64,000 nt of DNA from Silene latifolia (GCF_048544455.1 NC_133538.1:42692969-42756968), one strand, 5' to 3'. Positions 10,798 through 22,446 are shown, counted from the first letter of the stretch. A program made the numbers and translations. Notes: generated from the letters alone by a model not told the origin.

Positions 10798-11463
10798 CTA
10801 TGACTGGTCAACACTGACTTTATATTTGCACGTGCGACTTTTATGTCCCGGTTCTTTACAATTAGAGCATAGTTGTTTTCCTCTCTTTAGAATTCTATAT
10901 GTATATGTTTTCCTCTTAGTTTCCGCAAATGCTCTTTTTCTTTTATTTAAAGGACTCCCGTACTTTACTCTCAGATCACTTGGTAAAATTGAACTCCCAT
11001 CAACCTTTTTCCATATGCTTTGGCCATTTAATGGCTCTAATGAGAATGTATATGATGCCTCATAAGCTTCCTTACTATACCAAGATGCCACATAGCTATC
11101 TGGACTTTCATTCTTAGAGCATATGGTCGTTGTCGCATGTTCACAGGGAATCCCATTTATGTCCCAATATATACATGTGCATGAAGATTCATCCAACCTA
11201 ACTGCGTAGGTCAGCGTACTATTCTGAACATGTTGTACTTCATACACATTTTCACTAGCCTCAATGGCCTTCCAGTTTCTTGTAGCCTGCATATGGTCAT
11301 TTATTATCGCTTGGACTCTAGGGGTGACAATGTCATTACATCTAGTAGCTTGCACTTTCTTGTCGACCATCCTCAACATAACCTTCTGCCTTATTTCTTC
11401 CAACATAGTTAGAATAGGTTTCTCCCTAGTTTCAAGGATCCACGAGTTGAATGTTTCTGCCAT
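10798..11463 (-). pseudogene. MULE transposase C-terminal part (SWIM and CCHC zinc fingers)
   Basis: This frame begins within the conserved CNNMAETFNSWIL block of MuDR-type transposases and ends at a stop at 10798. It contains a SWIM zinc finger (CTCIYWDINGIPCEHA, Cys-x-Cys then Cys-x-His) and a C-terminal CCHC knuckle (CSNCKEPGHKSRTC). These are standard C-terminal modules of Mutator-like transposases. The preceding part of the gene lies at 13523-15095, about 2 kb away, and the N-terminus lies at 32575-32974, so the gene is split by insertions. Confidence 0.88.
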
Positions 11464-13522
11464 ATTATTGCAAGCAACATGCAGCGGGAACTAGGACTAT
11501 GGGTCCCGCATTTTCTTACCAAGCAAATATAACAAGTGAAAATCCAAGCATTCATATAGTTCAATGCAAATTCATTGGCAATATGAACAAAGCTGGGTAT
11601 TCTTCTTGTTCTTCTGGTAGGATATGGGCTGTGTTCAAGAGAGCATATATCCCACTTTGGTTGCTCAAATGCCATGGTATTTATATGTTTAGAAAGCCTG
11701 AAATGTTAACAAGCTATGAGCTTTGGAATAGGACCAAAAACTATTTTATTTTGAATGAAATGCCATTTCCAAATGAGCTAGGCAAATCTGAAATGCCCCA
11801 ACACTTTCAGAATTTCAGTTCTGAATTCAACTCCTCATATCTAGAGTTCTACTTGCTTAAAATTTATGTTCTTTATATGGATAAAATCTTGAATATGTCT
11901 ACTTTCCTATGGAGTTGGAATCAATAGAAGTTAATGTGTAGATTTCTCATAATGAAGCTTCAAAGTCTATCATGATTGAATGCAATTCAGTTTCTGAAAT
12001 TGACCTGTCAGTGTTCAAACTTGAATAACTCAAAATCTACTGGTTATTTTTGGATAATTCTTTTTGGAGGTAAAAGCTGATTTCTTTTGCTTTCATTTTA
12101 GATATCATAGGTATTTTTAGCCAACATTAGTTGGGAGATATGAATTTTTCAAATTGTTGATGCTGCACAGGAAAACTGTTGAACTCTCATTCTGACCTGA
12201 TCTTACTCAAACTTCAATATCTCAAGTTCCAGGCCATATTTTCATATGATTCTTTTTTTATATTAAAGCTAACTCCTTTAGCTTTCATTTGGCACATGTG
12301 AGGTATTTTGTTTCACCCTGAGAAGAAAGTTAAGGCTCCTGTAAGAAGCCCTAGTTGCTGAACTGTTACAGCAGCATGTCACTAACGACCTCATGTCACT
12401 AGTGACCTGATAATGCTCAAAATTTCATATCTCAAGTTCTAGGCCTTATTTTCATGTGATTCTTTTTGGATATAAAAGCTAACTACTTTAGCTTTCTTTT
12501 GGTACCTTCGAGGCATTTTATTTCATTTTGAACAGAGATTTATCAATGCTGCAAGAAAGGCCTGATTCCAGGATGCTATGAAAAAACTATCAGCACTGTT
12601 CTTATTCTATCAATAATTAATCTCCTTCCTTTTATGTAATTGGATCCTAGTCTCTAAATAAAACTGTTGAGGGATCGTAGAAGTCCTAATCAAGCCAGGA
12701 AAAAAGCATCAAGGAAGCCAAACACAAGCCTCAAGGGACCTGAGTTGTCTTGCCATTTCAAGAAAGAAACAAAAGTGCTTTATTATGCTTTTTCTAAACT
12801 TTTCAGCAGCCTATTTGTATCAGTTGTATTCGTTCTTATTAGTAGACTTTTGCTATGATTTTAACTTCTTTCTTAAGGCCTTGTCAGCCCTTAGATGTTA
12901 CTTTAAATTAAGGGTAGAGATTAGATTTATAAGCTCTATATAAAGAGCCATTTCTCCATTGTAATATTCAGATTATGTTGAATGAAAAATTGAGTTTTCT
13001 CTCAAAAATTAAATCTTATCAACTTGGGCAAATTGCTTAGTTGTAAGTCAGGCTTGGGGACTCCTTGTGCTTTCTTAGGAGTTGATTAAGTACCTGGTGG
13101 CAAGTCCCAAACAGTCTTGTGCTTGCTTAGGCTGTTTTGAGTCTTGTTGTTTGTTTAAATTAGATTTAACTATGTGCTTGCTTGAGTTGGTTTAATTTAA
13201 ACCCCCAAATTATCAAATTAATTTCATGTGCTTGCTTGGAAATTAGTTTGTTAATTATATCCCATTTTTATTTACAAAAATCAAACAAAAACAACCACAC
13301 AACTCTACTGAGAAAACTGTTTGAAATTCCATTAGTTTCAGTCTGGTTTTTAATTTATTTAAAATACTTAGATTTATTGGATAGTCTTGAAATTTGGCAC
13401 AGAATCAGTTTAGTCATTGCACTACTGTGTCACCAAATTTCATGAATTGTCGTGGTCATTTGCTATTTTTATCAAATTTATAAAGTTCATTGCATTATGA
13501 AGAAGTGTCATTTGAGTTCTTG
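11464..13522. mobile_element. Unclassified insertion in the MULE gene, possibly a solo LTR
   Basis: These roughly 2 kb separate two consecutive parts of the MULE transposase, so they are probably inserted. No protein is encoded. A TATA box (CTATATAAAG near 12937), followed by AT-rich sequence containing TTGTAATATTCAG, resembles the promoter part of an LTR. The phrase GTGCTTGCTT recurs between 13060 and 13240. Ends and TSD could not be fixed, so the solo-LTR reading is an inference. Confidence 0.35.
11985..12560. repeat. Three diverged tandem units of about 190 bp
   Basis: A block of the form TATCTCAAGTTC..GGCC..ATTTTCAT, followed by GATTCTTTTT, AAAGCTAACT and TTAGCTTTC, occurs near 12225-12290 and 12425-12500. 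A more diverged version lies near 12025-12110. Spacing is about 190-200 bp, so this is an old tandem triplication inside the unclassified insertion. Confidence 0.6.
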
Positions 13523-13837
13523 TCAGAATTCTTCATTTCTGTCAAGACCCCATAGATTACACTGCATAATACCTGTACATGCCCAACTTTTATAGAAACG
13601 TCTACAAAACCTTTTCACATCTCTTGAGCACATTTCAAGAAGAGCTTTTGAGCTTCGTTGTCGTAACTCATTCATTGCATCATTGAACCCTTCTTCTGTA
13701 TACGATTTCACTGCCTTCCAAAAGAGCTTGTGTAAAGGAGCACCTTTAACAACCTTAGTCCAGTTAGTAAAGATATGTCTTGCACATAATCTATGCTCTG
13801 CATCGGGTAACAATTTAGCAATTGCAGGCAGCAAACC

Positions 13838-13942
13838 CTGTTTTTATTCATGTATAAAATAATTTTTTATGTTAATATTAAAGCACAAAATACAAAAATA
13901 ACTCACAGAAGGAAACTATTAAAAAAAAATATCTTAATGTAC
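13838..13942 (-). other. GT-AG intron in the MULE transposase gene
   Basis: On the minus strand the exon ends ...AACAAAAG, the intron begins GTACATTAAG and ends AAAAACAG, and the next exon starts GGTTTGCTGCC. Removing the 105 bp joins SDKQK to GLLPAIAKLL in frame, which matches the usual MULE transposase order. The intron is AT-rich. Confidence 0.75.
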
Positions 13943-15090
13943 CTTTTGTTTATCTGATAGCAAAGTCCATTCATTACCAGCTTCCATTTCAAGATCATCT
14001 ATGAGATGTTCAAGAAACCAAGATCAACTCTCTTTAGACTCAGACTCTACTACGACCCACACCACAGAGAACATTTGGTTATTGGCATCCCTCGCCGTGG
14101 CACAAAGCAACTCACCCTTACAATAGCCTTTAAGAAAAACACTGTCTAAACCAAGTACTCTTCTGCAACCATTCAAGAATCCTTTCCTTAGAGCTAGAAA
14201 ACTGACATAAAACATATGAAACTGAGGAATTGGTCTTGATACGTGAGGCTTCAAGACTAAAAACACACTAGTCCCTTGATTGGATCTTCTTAATTCATAC
14301 ATATAATCTCTAAGGGAGTCATATTGTTTCCCAACTACCTTTGCACACGAAGACAAAGCATTTTTTTTTTGCACTAGAAGCTTGCACCTACTAATCTTCA
14401 CTCCATATGTCTCTTCTACATCCCTTACGAATAATTTCAGTTTCCATGTAGGATGTTTAAGAAGTTTTTCTTGGTACTCTTCAGCAAAAAAGTTAGCATT
14501 AGCCCTTCTATTAATCTTTGTTGGCGCGCAAGTATGAATGTCTTTGAAAACCGTACCTGTAAACATCCATAATCATTGGTGTACCTAGTACTTAGCTTCC
14601 AATTACATTTAGGATAAGATTTACACTTCACAAGAACCCTCTTTGGTTCATTATGATAGTATTTCCATGCCTTGTGGGTTTGGCAGCTATAGTAGATTAG
14701 TGCTTTTCTTAGAACCTCGACTTTGTCAAATAATTGTCCTAACTCAATTTGTACCAAACCAAATGGTATTTCATGGTTATACATAGGCCACTCACATCTT
14801 TAAAGAACTTCAAGATTCTCGTCGTCATCACTTAAAGATAAAGAGCCTTCGTCATCAGACTCTCTCTCATAAAGATGTTCTTGGTTAAAAAGTTTATGAT
14901 CATATTCGTCTTCACCCTAATAGTCATCTTTTACCCCTTTACGTGAACGTTTTTCTATTTCATCTTCTTTTCGTCTCATAATATTATTCTTTCCAAAACT
15001 ATTTCTCAATGAAATCCACACTTTCTTCTTCTCTTGTGCTTCAATAAAATCTTCATCGTTGCTGCCAGCTTCTACGTCATCAATAACATT

Positions 15091-15095
15091 TTCAA
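15091..15095. repeat. Target-site duplication of the Tekay-like element, left
   Basis: TTCAA precedes the 5' LTR, and TTCAG (32570-32574) follows the 3' LTR. Four of five bases agree. Removing one copy together with the element restores an open MULE frame (…SEPE joined to NVIDD…), which supports the boundary. Confidence 0.7.
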
Positions 15096-16396
15096 AGTAA
15101 TACTACGGATTTTATAGGCTGGTACTCGATCGAGTATGGACTACTCGGTCGAGTAGTGTGTGTTGTGTAGTCTGTTTGGCTACTACCGAGGAACACTCGG
15201 CCGAGTATACTGAATACTCGACCAAGTAGAGGATACTCGGCCGAGTATACTATATACTCAACCGAGTATCCGGTCTGACGAGTAATATTTCAGCGGTTTA
15301 ATTCGGGAGTAATTAGGGCGTTATATAATTTTATTAATTAGTTTCCTAAACACTATTTACAAAACCTAATCATCGTACGACGCTCTAATCACTCCGAATC
15401 TCTACTCTGTGTGTGTGTATAATCGTAGCAATCGCATTCAATCCATTATTCCTCCGTTGGTAAGTCTTTATCCCCTTGATTGTTGGTGATTATTTTCTAG
15501 GGTTGTCTTTAATCATGTATTGGGGGAAATGGGGTTTTGCAATTAGTAATTGTGTTATGTGATTATTGTTTAGGCAAAGACTTCGTAGAGGAGCCGTTCT
15601 AGTTGCATGATTCTCTTCACTGCTGTTGCTGCTAAGGTAGGGTTTCCCTACTCAGTTCCTGTTAATTGATTTAAGATGTGATTGTATTGTGTATGCCCGT
15701 TTCTGCTGATCATCGGAGTGTTGGTGTTGTGGTGGTGGTTGTGATGTTGTTGTGTTGGTTGTGGTGGAGTCACTTGCGGGAGTGGCTTCACGCCCTAGTT
15801 CGCCCTCCGTGGAACCCGTCACGGGAGGGGATGTGCACATTAAGGGCAGAGTTATCGCTCGTTGATGAGCGGAATTTTGGTGGGGATTGGCTGCGGTCCC
15901 CCACTGGCGGCGTGGACTACCTGTTGCGATGGTTAGTCTGGCAGGGCTACACACTTCAGTGTGTAGTCGGTTATTGTGTGAGATCGGGAGACTGGGGATG
16001 GAGGATGATCAGCTGGTTACTTGTGCCTTGTCTTATTTTAATTGAGCAGTACTGACCCCGTTGTTTTTTAAAATCTGCGGTGATAAATTCAGGGATGGTG
16101 AGCAAGCTGTGACAGGTAATGCATTTGGTGAGCTTGGGGCGGTCATGGGAGAGTCGTCACGCCAGATTTAGTATCACCATCATGAGTCTTAGCATTTGTT
16201 TTGTATTTGATAGCATTTGGTTTTACATTTTTGGATTTTGGAACATTGTAACTTTTAATACCTTACCGTATCTTAATAAATGTGTTTGGGACTGTTGCTT
16301 TTGATATGTACTAACCTCGGGCAACCGAGATGGTAACAGCCTTTCATGCTGGGGTAGTCCTGGTAAGGTACCTTGGTGGTATGAGGGGGTGTTACA
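15096..16396 (+). repeat. 5' LTR of the Tekay-like element (about 1.3 kb)
   Basis: It begins AGTAATACTACGG, where the 3' copy has TGTAATACTACGG, so the first T of the canonical TG is changed. It ends TGTTACA directly before the PBS. The U3 contains several palindromes of the type TACTCG.CCGAGTA. Compared with the 3' LTR there are many scattered substitutions and small indels, so the insertion is not very recent. Confidence 0.9.
15123..15275. repeat. Cluster of CTCGNNCGAG palindromes in the LTR
   Basis: At least six copies of a 12-14 bp dyad (TACTCGATCGAGTA, TACTCGGTCGAGTA, CACTCGGCCGAGTA and similar) occur within about 150 bp at the LTR start. The 3' LTR carries the same cluster on both sides of the nested insertion. 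Confidence 0.85.
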
Positions 16397-16399
16397 AAG

Positions 16400-16411
16400 T
16401 GGTATCAGAGC
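16400..16411 (+). other. Primer-binding site of the Tekay-like element
   Basis: TGGTATCAGAGC lies three bases after the LTR end. This is the usual PBS complementary to the 3' end of plant initiator tRNA-Met and marks the start of minus-strand DNA synthesis. Confidence 0.9.
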
Positions 16412-16855
16412 CGACGATTCCGGCACCTAAACCAAATGAACCCAATGAACTTAGGGAATCTAATTAAAATGAACCCGGGGAGAGCTGTTTGGAGCTACCG
16501 CAAAGACACGGGAGACGTCCCGGAGTCACATTATGGCCCTCCCGAACTCAAGCCGGTCACGGTGGGAATGTGTCGTGTGTTTATTTAATATATGTGTGTG
16601 GTATGTTGAAATTGAATGCTTGGAACATGTGGTTGGAGGTGTAATATGTGGAATTCGGGAAGGACATTGAGAATTGGTAGAAAGGCATGATGGAATTGTT
16701 ATACGAATTTAATTGAAAGCGGTTTCGGCATGAAAGTGATTGGCACGTTACGTGTTTACTATGTGGTTTTCATATTCATGACGTAATGTGTTTTATTTTG
16801 GGTAGAAAGCATGATAGGATGCATTTTCGTACTGTTTGTAGCTCGTTTTGGCATG

Positions 16856-17155
16856 ACTCGGCCGAGCAGGACGGGTACTCGACCGAGTAGGGGGTACTCG
16901 GCCGAGTAACCAGGCACTCGACCGAGTGTTGTTTGGCAGTGAGTAGGAATGTCTACTGGATGTGTTTACTCAACCGAGTACTTAGGTGTACTCAACCGAG
17001 TAGGGCATACTCAGCCGAGTATGGCTTATACTCGACCGAGTATGTTTCTTTTGAATTTGACGTTGGCTACTGGAGTCGACTACTCGACCGAGTGTCAGTG
17101 ATACTCGACCGAGTAGTCCTTACTCGACTGAGTATTGCTATATGCTCGGCCTAGT
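16856..17155. repeat. Palindrome array in the gag leader
   Basis: About a dozen CTCGNCCGAG-type dyads lie in the untranslated leader between PBS and gag, spaced about 15-30 bp apart. They are of the same kind as those in the LTR. Confidence 0.85.
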
Positions 17156-17234
17156 GCTTCTTTGGCGGAGGGTCAACTACATTTTGAGCCGTAGGCTTTT
17201 GTGCTTACGTTTCTTTACTTCTTATCAGCTCAAA

Positions 17235-19085
17235 ATGCCGCCAAAAAGAACTGCCGTGCAAATTCAAGCTTCTGAGATGACCATAGATGAGATTGCTCGT
17301 ATGATCGAGCAACAAGAGGCTCTTCATGAGGCTCTCAAGAACGTGGGAAAGGGGACGGAGAAACCTGTGGATGCTACCCAACTTAGCATCATCATCGCCT
17401 GCTTTAACCCACCTACCTATGAGGGCATTGGGGAACCTAAGTGGCTCAAGAACTGGCATCGTGAGATGGAAAGTCTCATGGAAGTGGTCAAGTGTCCGCA
17501 AGATATGATAGTTGAGTAGGTAGTGTACTATCTGAGGGGCGAGGCCGCTGTATGGTGGCAAAATGTCAAAGAGGACGCCAGAGCGTACTACCAGGCTGAG
17601 GGTTTAGGGGCTATACCATGGTCGGGTCTGAAGAGCGCTATGAGAGAGCAGTTTATGCCGGAGCATATCCATCACAAGTTGAGATCTGAGTTCGATTCCT
17701 TCACTATGACCGATGATATGACCGTCACAGAGTACTATCACCGGTTCCATGAGTTGTCTCGTTATGCTGAGGACATGCAGCTAGGGCAGAGGGGTTTGGC
17801 TCTTCGCTTTGAGAGAGGTTTGTCAGCTAAGATCATGAACCGTTTACCAGGTAGATTCATCAGTGATCTCAAGGACGTGTATTTGAGGGCTGGTCAAGCT
17901 GAGAGAATGGTAGATCTCTCAAAGGAAGCTACAGAGAGGTCTGCTGCTGAGAAGAGAAAGGCTGATAGTGGGAACAACAATCAGTCGGGTAACAAGAAGG
18001 ACAACTTCAACCAAGCCAAGGCTTTTTCTGGTGGGGCTGGTTTCTCTGGAGGATCTCGAGGATGGGGTAGAGGTGGTGGTCGGAGTGTGAGTGACAACTC
18101 CAACCTGTCATGTTATAACTGTGGTGGCATAGGCCACAAGAGGCGAGACTGCACGAGTGCCAAGACTGGAGTTGGCTCGGGAACTTTTCAGGGGAACTTC
18201 TCACAGGGTCCGAGTCAGAGCTTTGCTAGTAATCGGCAGGGTGGATCATGGAGTAACCGTGGTGGACACAGCAACAATGGCGGTTTTAACCGCAACAGTG
18301 GAGGATCATATCAGCGCCCGAACAACAGTGTCACCCAGGATTCGGCAACCAAGCTGAGCACTTCTAATGCTTCGGTTCAAGGGGGAGGCCAAAAAAGCAG
18401 TGGGAAGCTCTTCATGATGGATAAGCAAGAAGCTCAGAACGATGCACATGTATTTACCGGTACCTTTCTTGTTCATAATGTACCGTCTTTTGTTTTGTTT
18501 ATCTCGGGGGAACCACACTCTTTTGTGTCTAGGAGTCATGCTTTGTCTGTGGGTTTAGGAGAGTTTGAACTTGTAAAGGACGAGGTGTTTATACCTTCCG
18601 GGGAGTCAGTGTCATGTTTTAAGTTGTACAAGGGAGTGCCTATGTTGGTTGGAGGGGTAGATTTACCGGTAGACTTGCTAGAGTTTCCTATGGATGGGTT
18701 TGAGGTGATTGTCGGGATGGATTGGTTGGGTAAGTATGATGCCAAGATAGATTGTCGGCAAAATAAAGTGTCTTTAAAGGGTCCAAGGGGTATAAGGGTG
18801 TCTTATAAGGGGTTTGTTGTGAGACCTAAGTGTAAGTTCATAGCGGTAAGGACCTTAAACTCATGCTTGAGGAAGAAGTGCCCCTTGATTCTTTGTCAAG
18901 TGAGAGATCGTCGAATAGAGCCGCAGACAGCTGCTGATATACCTGTGATGGGAGAGTTTGATGATGTTTTCCTGAAGAGATACCGGAGTTGCCGCCAAAG
19001 AGAGATGTTGACTTCAATGTGGAGCTTAAACCGGGAACAGGCCCTATATCTAAAGCGCCATATCGTATGGCACCTAAGGAACTAG
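17235..19085 (+). pseudogene. Tekay-like gag and protease
   Basis: ATG 17235 starts a gag (MPPKRTAVQ…) that meets TAG at 17517-17519 and continues in frame from 17520. The capsid region contains WLKNWHREMESL and YYLRGEAAVWWQNV. The CCHC knuckle CYNCGGIGHKRRDC lies near 18112. A protease region follows, with DGFEVIVGMDWLGKYDAKIDC near 18690-18755. The protease active-site motif, normally D-S-G-A, reads ISGE in LFISGEPHSF near 18500, so the catalytic Asp is absent. The pol frame takes over after a frameshift near 18985. Confidence 0.88.
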
Positions 19086-20722
19086 CTGAGTTGAAGAAAC
19101 GGTTACATGAGCCGTTAGACAAGGGGTATATCCGGCCTAGTGTGTCGCCATGGGGAGCTCCAGTTTTGTTTGTGAAGAAGAAAGATGGGAGCATGAAGCT
19201 ATGTATCGACTACAGGGAGCTTAACCGTGTCACTGTGAAAAACAAGTATTATTTGCCTAGGATTGATGACTTGTTTGATCAGCTGAGTGGAGCAGGAGTG
19301 TTCTCTAAGATCGACTTGAGGTCAGGTTATCACCAATTGAGGATAGCGGATGAGGATATTCTAAAGACAACTTTCCGGTCCCGTTATGGCCACTATGAGT
19401 ATGTGGTAATGCCTTTTGGTTTAACTAATGCACCAGCATCTTTCATGGATCTGATGAATCGGATTTTCAGTCTGTTTTTGGATAAGTTTGTGGTTGTCTT
19501 CATTGAAGACATCTTAGTCTACTCTAAGACTAACGATGAACAAGAGGAGCATCTAAGGATCGTTTTGCAGACTCTGAGAGAGAACCAACTTTATGAAAAG
19601 TTATCAAAGTGTGAGTTCTGGTTAGAAGAGGTGTCTTTTCTGGGTCATGTCATATATAAGAAGGGAGTATCCGTGGATCCTAGCAAGATTGAGGTTGTGA
19701 CCAAGTGGGAATCACCAAAGAGTATTACTGAGGTTCGAAGTTTCTTGGGCCTTGTTGGCTACTACAGGAGGTTCGTGAAAGACTTTTCCACCATAGCACG
19801 GCCTATGACTGATTTGATGAGGAAGGAGACTAGATTTTTTTGGGATGAGATTTGTGAGACGGCGTTCTAGACCTTAAAGGAGCGTTTGACTACAGCTCCT
19901 ATTCTAGCTTTGCCAGAGGGATGTGAGAACTTTAAAATATATACTGATGCTTCAAAGAATGGTCTGGGTTGTGTGTTGATGCAGGAAGGGAAGGTTATAG
20001 CTTATGCTTCGAGGCAGCGGAAGCCATATGAGGAGAACTACCCTACTCATGATCTAGAAATGGGTGCAGTTGTTTTTTCTCTTAATATTTGGAGGCACTA
20101 CCTTTATGAGGCAACCTTTAAGGTGTTTTCAGATCATAAGAGTCTAAAGTATATCTACACTCAAAAGGAGCTTAATATACGACAGATACGATGGATGGAG
20201 CTGATCGGGGACTACGATATGGAGATCATCTATCACGGGGGTAAGGCTAATGTTGTTGCAGATGCTCTGAGTAGGAAGAGCGTTCATTCGCTATGTACAG
20301 CTATGTCTTTGCTCAAGCTAAGGGATGAGATGTCTAAGATGAGGATCTTTATGATAAGGAAAGGGGATGCCATCGGGGATTTGACGATCGAGCCAGATTT
20401 GTATGAAAACATCAAGAGTAAGCAAGAGCTTGATCCTAAGATCCAAGAGTGGAAGTCTAGAGTGGAGAGTGGCACAATTTCCAGGTTTTCTATCCACGCA
20501 GATGGGAGTGTTCGTTTTGATGGGAGATGGTGTGTTCCCGATGATGCAGATTTGAGGAAAGTGATCCTGACAGAGGCTCATTGTACTCCTTATTCGGTTC
20601 ACCCAGGTGGTGATAAGCTGTATAAAGACCTTAAGAAGACTTTCTGGTGGCCAAACATGAAGAGGGATGTAGTTGAGCTCGTGGCTAAGTGTTTGACCTG
20701 TCAGAGGGTCAAGGGTGAGTAG
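18989..20722 (+). pseudogene. Tekay-like reverse transcriptase, RNase H and integrase zinc finger
   Basis: The RT reads from [15 protein letters not shown] through [38 protein letters not shown] and [12 protein letters not shown]. The catalytic box, normally F/Y-I-D-D, is FIEDILVYS near 19500, with Glu in place of the first Asp. A TAG at 19868-19870 interrupts just before RNase H ([29 protein letters not shown]). The segment ends in the integrase H2C2 region ([12 protein letters not shown]…[10 protein letters not shown]) and a stop at 20720-20722. Confidence 0.9.
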
Positions 20723-21849
20723 CGAAGACCACAAGGTAAGATTCAATCTTTGGAGGTACTTGAGTGGAAGTGGGAGTTGATCTCTATGGACTTTGTGGTT
20801 GGATTACCTAGGTCACAGCAAGGTAATAACATGATCTGGGTAATTGTTGATCGGTTGACAAAATCAGCTCATTTTGTTCCTATGAAGGATACTTGGTCCA
20901 AGATGCAGCTGGCCTTGGGTTATAGGAGACATGTGGTTCGGTTACATGGTATACCTAAGGATATAGTGTCGGATCGTGATGCAAGGTTTATATCCAAGTT
21001 TTGGCGAGAACTGCAGGAATTGATGGGTACTACCTTGAAGATGAGCACCGCTTTTCATCCTGCAACTGATGGTCAGACTAAGAGGACTATCAAGACCTTG
21101 GAGGACATGTTGAGAGCATGTGCCATGGAGTTTAGGGGAAATATAAGGATAGGCTTGATCTGATCGAGTTTTCGTACAACAACAGTTATCATACTAGTAT
21201 CGGGATGGCACCTTTTGAGGCTTTGTATGGTCGAAAATGCCGAAGTCCAGTTTGTTGGGACAACAGTTCAGAGGCTGTGGTTTTAGGACCACAGCTGGTG
21301 CAGGATATGGTTGAGCAAGTTCGGTTAATTCGTCAAATGATAAAAGCAGCTCAAGATCGTCAGAAGAGTTATGCCGACTTGCACCGCAGAGACATAGAGT
21401 TCGCAGTAGGTGACAAGGTCCTTTTGAAAGTGTCACCTATGCGAGGAGTGATGAGATTTGGAAAGAAAGGCAAGCTGAGCCAAAAGTTTATAGGTCCTTA
21501 TGAGATTTTGGATCGCATAGGCGAGGTAGCCTACAGGTTAGCCTTGCCACCAGCTTTGGATAGAGTCCACAATGTCTTTCATGTTTCACAGCTCCGGAAG
21601 TATGTGAGTGACCTGTCACATGTACTTAAGGTTGAGAATATCGAGCTTGATGAGTCCTTGTCCTATGATGGGGTTCCTAAGGAGATCCTAGACCGCAAAG
21701 TACGCAAGACAAGGAATGGTGAGACTGTTTTACTCAAGGTACTTTGGTCGAATCATAATGTGGAAGAGGCCACATGGGAACTAGAGGAGGCTATGCAAGA
21801 GCGTTTTCCTAACCTTTTTGATCAGGTATGGTTGGTTACGGGGACGTAA
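20723..21849 (+). pseudogene. Tekay-like integrase core with chromodomain-like tail
   Basis: The integrase continues in the RT frame: ELISMDFVVGLP (first Asp), IVSDRDARFIS (second Asp), then FHPATDGQTKRTIKTLEDM, where the third acidic residue of the D,D-35-E triad is replaced by Lys (about 21082). A frameshift occurs between about 21150 and 21205. The rest has the YGRKCRSP block, a GPYEILDRIGEVAYRL GPY-type module, and a C-terminal VLWSNHNVEEATWELEEAM segment typical of chromovirus chromodomains, which help target chromatin. It ends at 21849. Confidence 0.88.
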
Positions 21850-22027
21850 CCGTTGTATTTTTAGGGGGGTAGGAGATGGTCGCATGTGTGTTTTTGGGGT
21901 AGTTTGAGTCGGGTTAGTTGGGTTTTGTGATGTTTTGTGCTAGTATATTGTTGTTATGATATGTCGGGAGGTCGTTTTGTTGTGTTTGTTTTGGGTAGAG
22001 TGTGAACATTGGGGACGAAGTTCTTTT

Positions 22028-22041
22028 TAAGGGGGGAAGAC
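22028..22041 (+). other. Polypurine tract of the Tekay-like element
   Basis: AAGGGGGGAAGAC lies directly before the TG of the 3' LTR. It is the expected primer site for plus-strand DNA synthesis. Confidence 0.75.
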
Positions 22042-22133
22042 TGTAATACTACGGATTTTATAGGCTGGTACTCGACCCAGTATGGCCTACTCGGTCGAGT
22101 AGTGTGTGTTGTGTAGTCTATTTGGCTACTGCC
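22042..22133 (+). repeat. 3' LTR of the Tekay-like element, first part
   Basis: This is the first 92 bp of the 3' LTR, TGTAATACTACGG to GGCTACTGCC. It matches the start of the 5' LTR and breaks off at the TSD CTGCC of the nested element. The rest is at 31357-32569. Confidence 0.9.
22129..22133. repeat. Target-site duplication CTGCC of the nested Athila-like element, left
   Basis: CTGCC here and at 31352-31356 flank the nested element exactly at its TG...CA ends. Confidence 0.9.
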
Positions 22134-22182
22134 TGATACCGTCGTTTGTGTACCAAAAATAAACCTAAATATACTAACAGAA
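22134..22182 (-). repeat. Terminal 49-bp remnant of a third LTR
   Basis: The sequence matches the last 49 bases (minus-strand sense) of the LTRs at 22656 and 29755, with two or three substitutions. It is fused directly to truncated gag at about 22183, which indicates a deletion of the rest of the interior and most of this LTR. Confidence 0.85.
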
Positions 22183-22183
22183 A

Positions 22184-22446
22184 CCTCTTTGCTGAAATGG
22201 ATATGGCGGCACATATGCAGAAGAATGACTAGCTTGTCTACGCCGCCTAAACGCGTAGACTACATCATCGTTCGCTAGACAAATGACAGCTTCGTGCCCC
22301 GCAGTACCACATCCCTTACAATGGACCACCTGTTGTGCCGTAGTATGGAGCTGAGATGAACCACTCCAAGACTGTCTACTCTCCAGCTTGTCAGATCTTG
22401 CATTCTGAGCTTCAAACTGTGCTATAATTCGGGAGACACTAGACAT
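22184..22446 (-). pseudogene. Truncated gag of the nested element (second copy)
   Basis: This repeats the N-terminal part of the gag at 28391-29545 almost exactly, from MSSVSRII to PYPFQQRG, including the zinc-knuckle-like CKGCGTAGHEAVIC. It then runs into the LTR remnant. It belongs to the extra internal segment left by recombination and cannot give a full Gag. Confidence 0.85.

Larger units (their letters stand above)
13523..15095 (-). pseudogene. MULE (MuDR-type) transposase, central part with one intron
   Basis: Reading on the minus strand from 15095, there is an acidic Lys/Glu/Asp-rich linker, then a MuDR DNA-binding-type region (FDKVEVLRKALIYY with a CKSYPKCNWKL pair of Cys, about 14740-14580), then the catalytic region (GCRRVLGLDSVFLKGYCKGELL, about 14170-14100, with the first Asp of the DDE triad), then the HRLCARHIFTNW block near 13785. 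A GT-AG intron of 105 bp (13838-13942) splits the catalytic region and restores the frame. Lesions are stops near 14918, 14799 and 14026 and a frameshift near 14570. The reading continues across the gypsy insertion into 32575-32974. Confidence 0.87.

Noticed and set aside
15652-16426. Several open frames of 60-125 codons in the 5' LTR
   Set aside because: They lie within the LTR, differ between the two LTR copies, and have no recognisable motif.
16856-17155. Regularly spaced palindromes as a CRISPR-like array
   Set aside because: The host is a plant, the spacing is irregular, the repeats are 12-14 bp, and the sequence lies in a retroelement leader.
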